Part shown: positions 5,613 to 6,219 of the stretch, one piece after another | Numbering within the stretch: the stretch's first letter is position 1 | How the letters are laid out: each line of letters starts with the position of its first letter | From: Actinomycetes bacterium | Lineage (GTDB): Bacteria > Actinomycetota > Acidimicrobiia > Acidimicrobiales > RAAP-2 | Length of the DNA: 6,219 nt | Assembly: GCA_021807655.1 (NCBI GenBank) | Contig: JAKBCT010000055.1 | Span: 1-6,219, forward strand | Reading direction: 5' to 3' | Program-made: the position numbers and the translations under genes | Notes under the pieces: generated by a model | Told to the model about the DNA's origin: nothing | Seen by the model: only the letters and a program-made list of their open reading frames with translations | The model's database searches: none

Positions 5613-6219
5613 TCAGACGGGAAAGCCGTCCAGTCGGGCGAGCACCAGCAGCATTACCTCGTCGGCGCCACCGCCGATCGACGAGAGGCGCATGTCGCGA
5701 AAGAACCTCGCGGTCCAAACCTCCTCCATGTACCCCACGCCGCCGTGAAACTGCAGGCACAGATCGGCGACGTCGCGCGCGAGCCGCCCGGCGGTGAGTT
5801 TGGCCACGGTCGCCATGCGGGTGACGTCCTCACCGGCCATGAGGTCAGCTGCGCACTGGCGATTGTGACTCATCAAGAGATCCACGCGGGCGGACAGCTC
5901 GGCGAGGCGAAAGGCCACGTACTGCTTGGCCGCGAGGGGCTGGCCGAACGCCGAGCGCTCGACGAGGTAGTCGCGCGTGCGCTGGAGCGCGTAGCGACAC
6001 TGCCCCGCGATGGTGTAGGCGGCGGTCATCCGCTCAATGACGAACTGGCGCATCTGTTGTTCGAAGCCGCGTCCGGGCGTACCGATCGTGTTCTCCACCG
6101 GCACGCGCACGTCGTCCAGGACGAGCTCGGCGGTGTCCGACGAACGGTTGCCGAGCTTGTCAAGTTTGCGCGCAACACCAAAACCGGGGGAGGTGGTCGG
6201 CACGATGATCTGTGACAGG
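5613..6219 (-). CDS. Acyl-CoA dehydrogenase, C-terminal half (5' end outside window)
   Basis: This FAD-dependent enzyme oxidises an acyl-CoA to the trans-2-enoyl-CoA and passes electrons to an electron-transfer flavoprotein. About 201 residues are visible, roughly half of a usual ~380. The frame runs off the right edge (LSQIIVPTTSPGFGV); the GTG at 6203 is internal. The visible part covers the end of the beta domain (NRSSDTAELVLDDVRVPVEN) and the all-helical C-domain. The latter includes RDYLVERSAFGQPL, the FAD-contacting LQFHGGVGYMEE and RFFRDMRLSSIGGGADEVM. At the site of the catalytic Glu of medium/short-chain enzymes (IYEGT) this protein has Gly (IGGGA; codon 5670-5672). A Glu in QFVIERM (codon 6033-6035) sits where LCAD and isovaleryl-CoA dehydrogenase keep theirs. 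The IGGGADEVM ending recalls citronellyl-CoA dehydrogenase (AtuD) and LCAD-like enzymes, suggesting a branched or long acyl substrate. That substrate call is tentative. The ligase follows after 35 bp, probably in the same operon. Confidence 0.93.
   Translation of the reverse strand, partial: LSQIIVPTTSPGFGVARKLDKLGNRSSDTAELVLDDVRVPVENTIGTPGRGFEQQMRQFVIERMTAAYTIAGQCRYALQRTRDYLVERSAFGQPLAAKQYVAFRLAELSARVDLLMSHNRQCAADLMAGEDVTRMATVAKLTAGRLARDVADLCLQFHGGVGYMEEVWTARFFRDMRLSSIGGGADEVMLLVLARLDGFPV

Noticed and set aside
5578..5760. 61-residue N-terminal extension of the acyl-CoA ligase
   Set aside because: It overlaps the end of the dehydrogenase gene, is Arg-rich and unlike the family; the ATG at 5577 has a good Shine-Dalgarno.

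Overview
The window is GC-rich with dense, tightly packed genes. It looks like a stretch of bacterial chromosome from a high-GC actinobacterium. The gene style (ACT-domain malic enzyme, AtuD/LCAD-like acyl-CoA dehydrogenase beside an acyl-CoA ligase, HrcA/CIRCE heat-shock control) fits an environmental Acidimicrobiia-type lineage, but that placement is inference. I see no mobile element, tRNA, rRNA, CRISPR array or phage gene.

Layout. At the left edge is the 3' end of a small plus-strand membrane protein (2-289). It converges on a block of minus-strand genes that fills the rest of the window. A near-symmetrical hairpin (400-436) between the converging genes looks like a bidirectional intrinsic terminator. 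In the direction of minus-strand transcription (right to left) the genes are: acyl-CoA dehydrogenase (5' end off the window, stop at 5613), AMP-forming acyl-CoA ligase (5577-3931), nitrilase-superfamily amidohydrolase (3906-3058), ACT-domain malic enzyme (2929-1538), a secreted protein of unknown function (1523-978) and a small heat-shock protein Hsp20 (884-450).

How they work together. The first three genes are separated by 35 and 24 bp and probably form one operon. The ligase would activate a carboxylic acid to its CoA thioester and the dehydrogenase would introduce the alpha,beta double bond. The amidohydrolase would remove an amide group from a small metabolite, either in the same route or as metabolite repair. 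A 128-bp gap separates them from the malic enzyme (malate to pyruvate plus CO2 and reduced cofactor), which is followed after only 14 bp by the secreted-protein gene.

The hsp20 gene has its own control region. A perfect CIRCE operator (HrcA site, 947-973) lies across the predicted promoter. Behind it come a perfect 7-bp stem-loop near the predicted mRNA 5' end and a strong Shine-Dalgarno. This compact heat-shock control region is the clearest regulatory signal in the window. The other points of interest are the displaced catalytic base in the acyl-CoA dehydrogenase and the unassigned secreted protein. I found no evidence for a wholly new multi-gene system.
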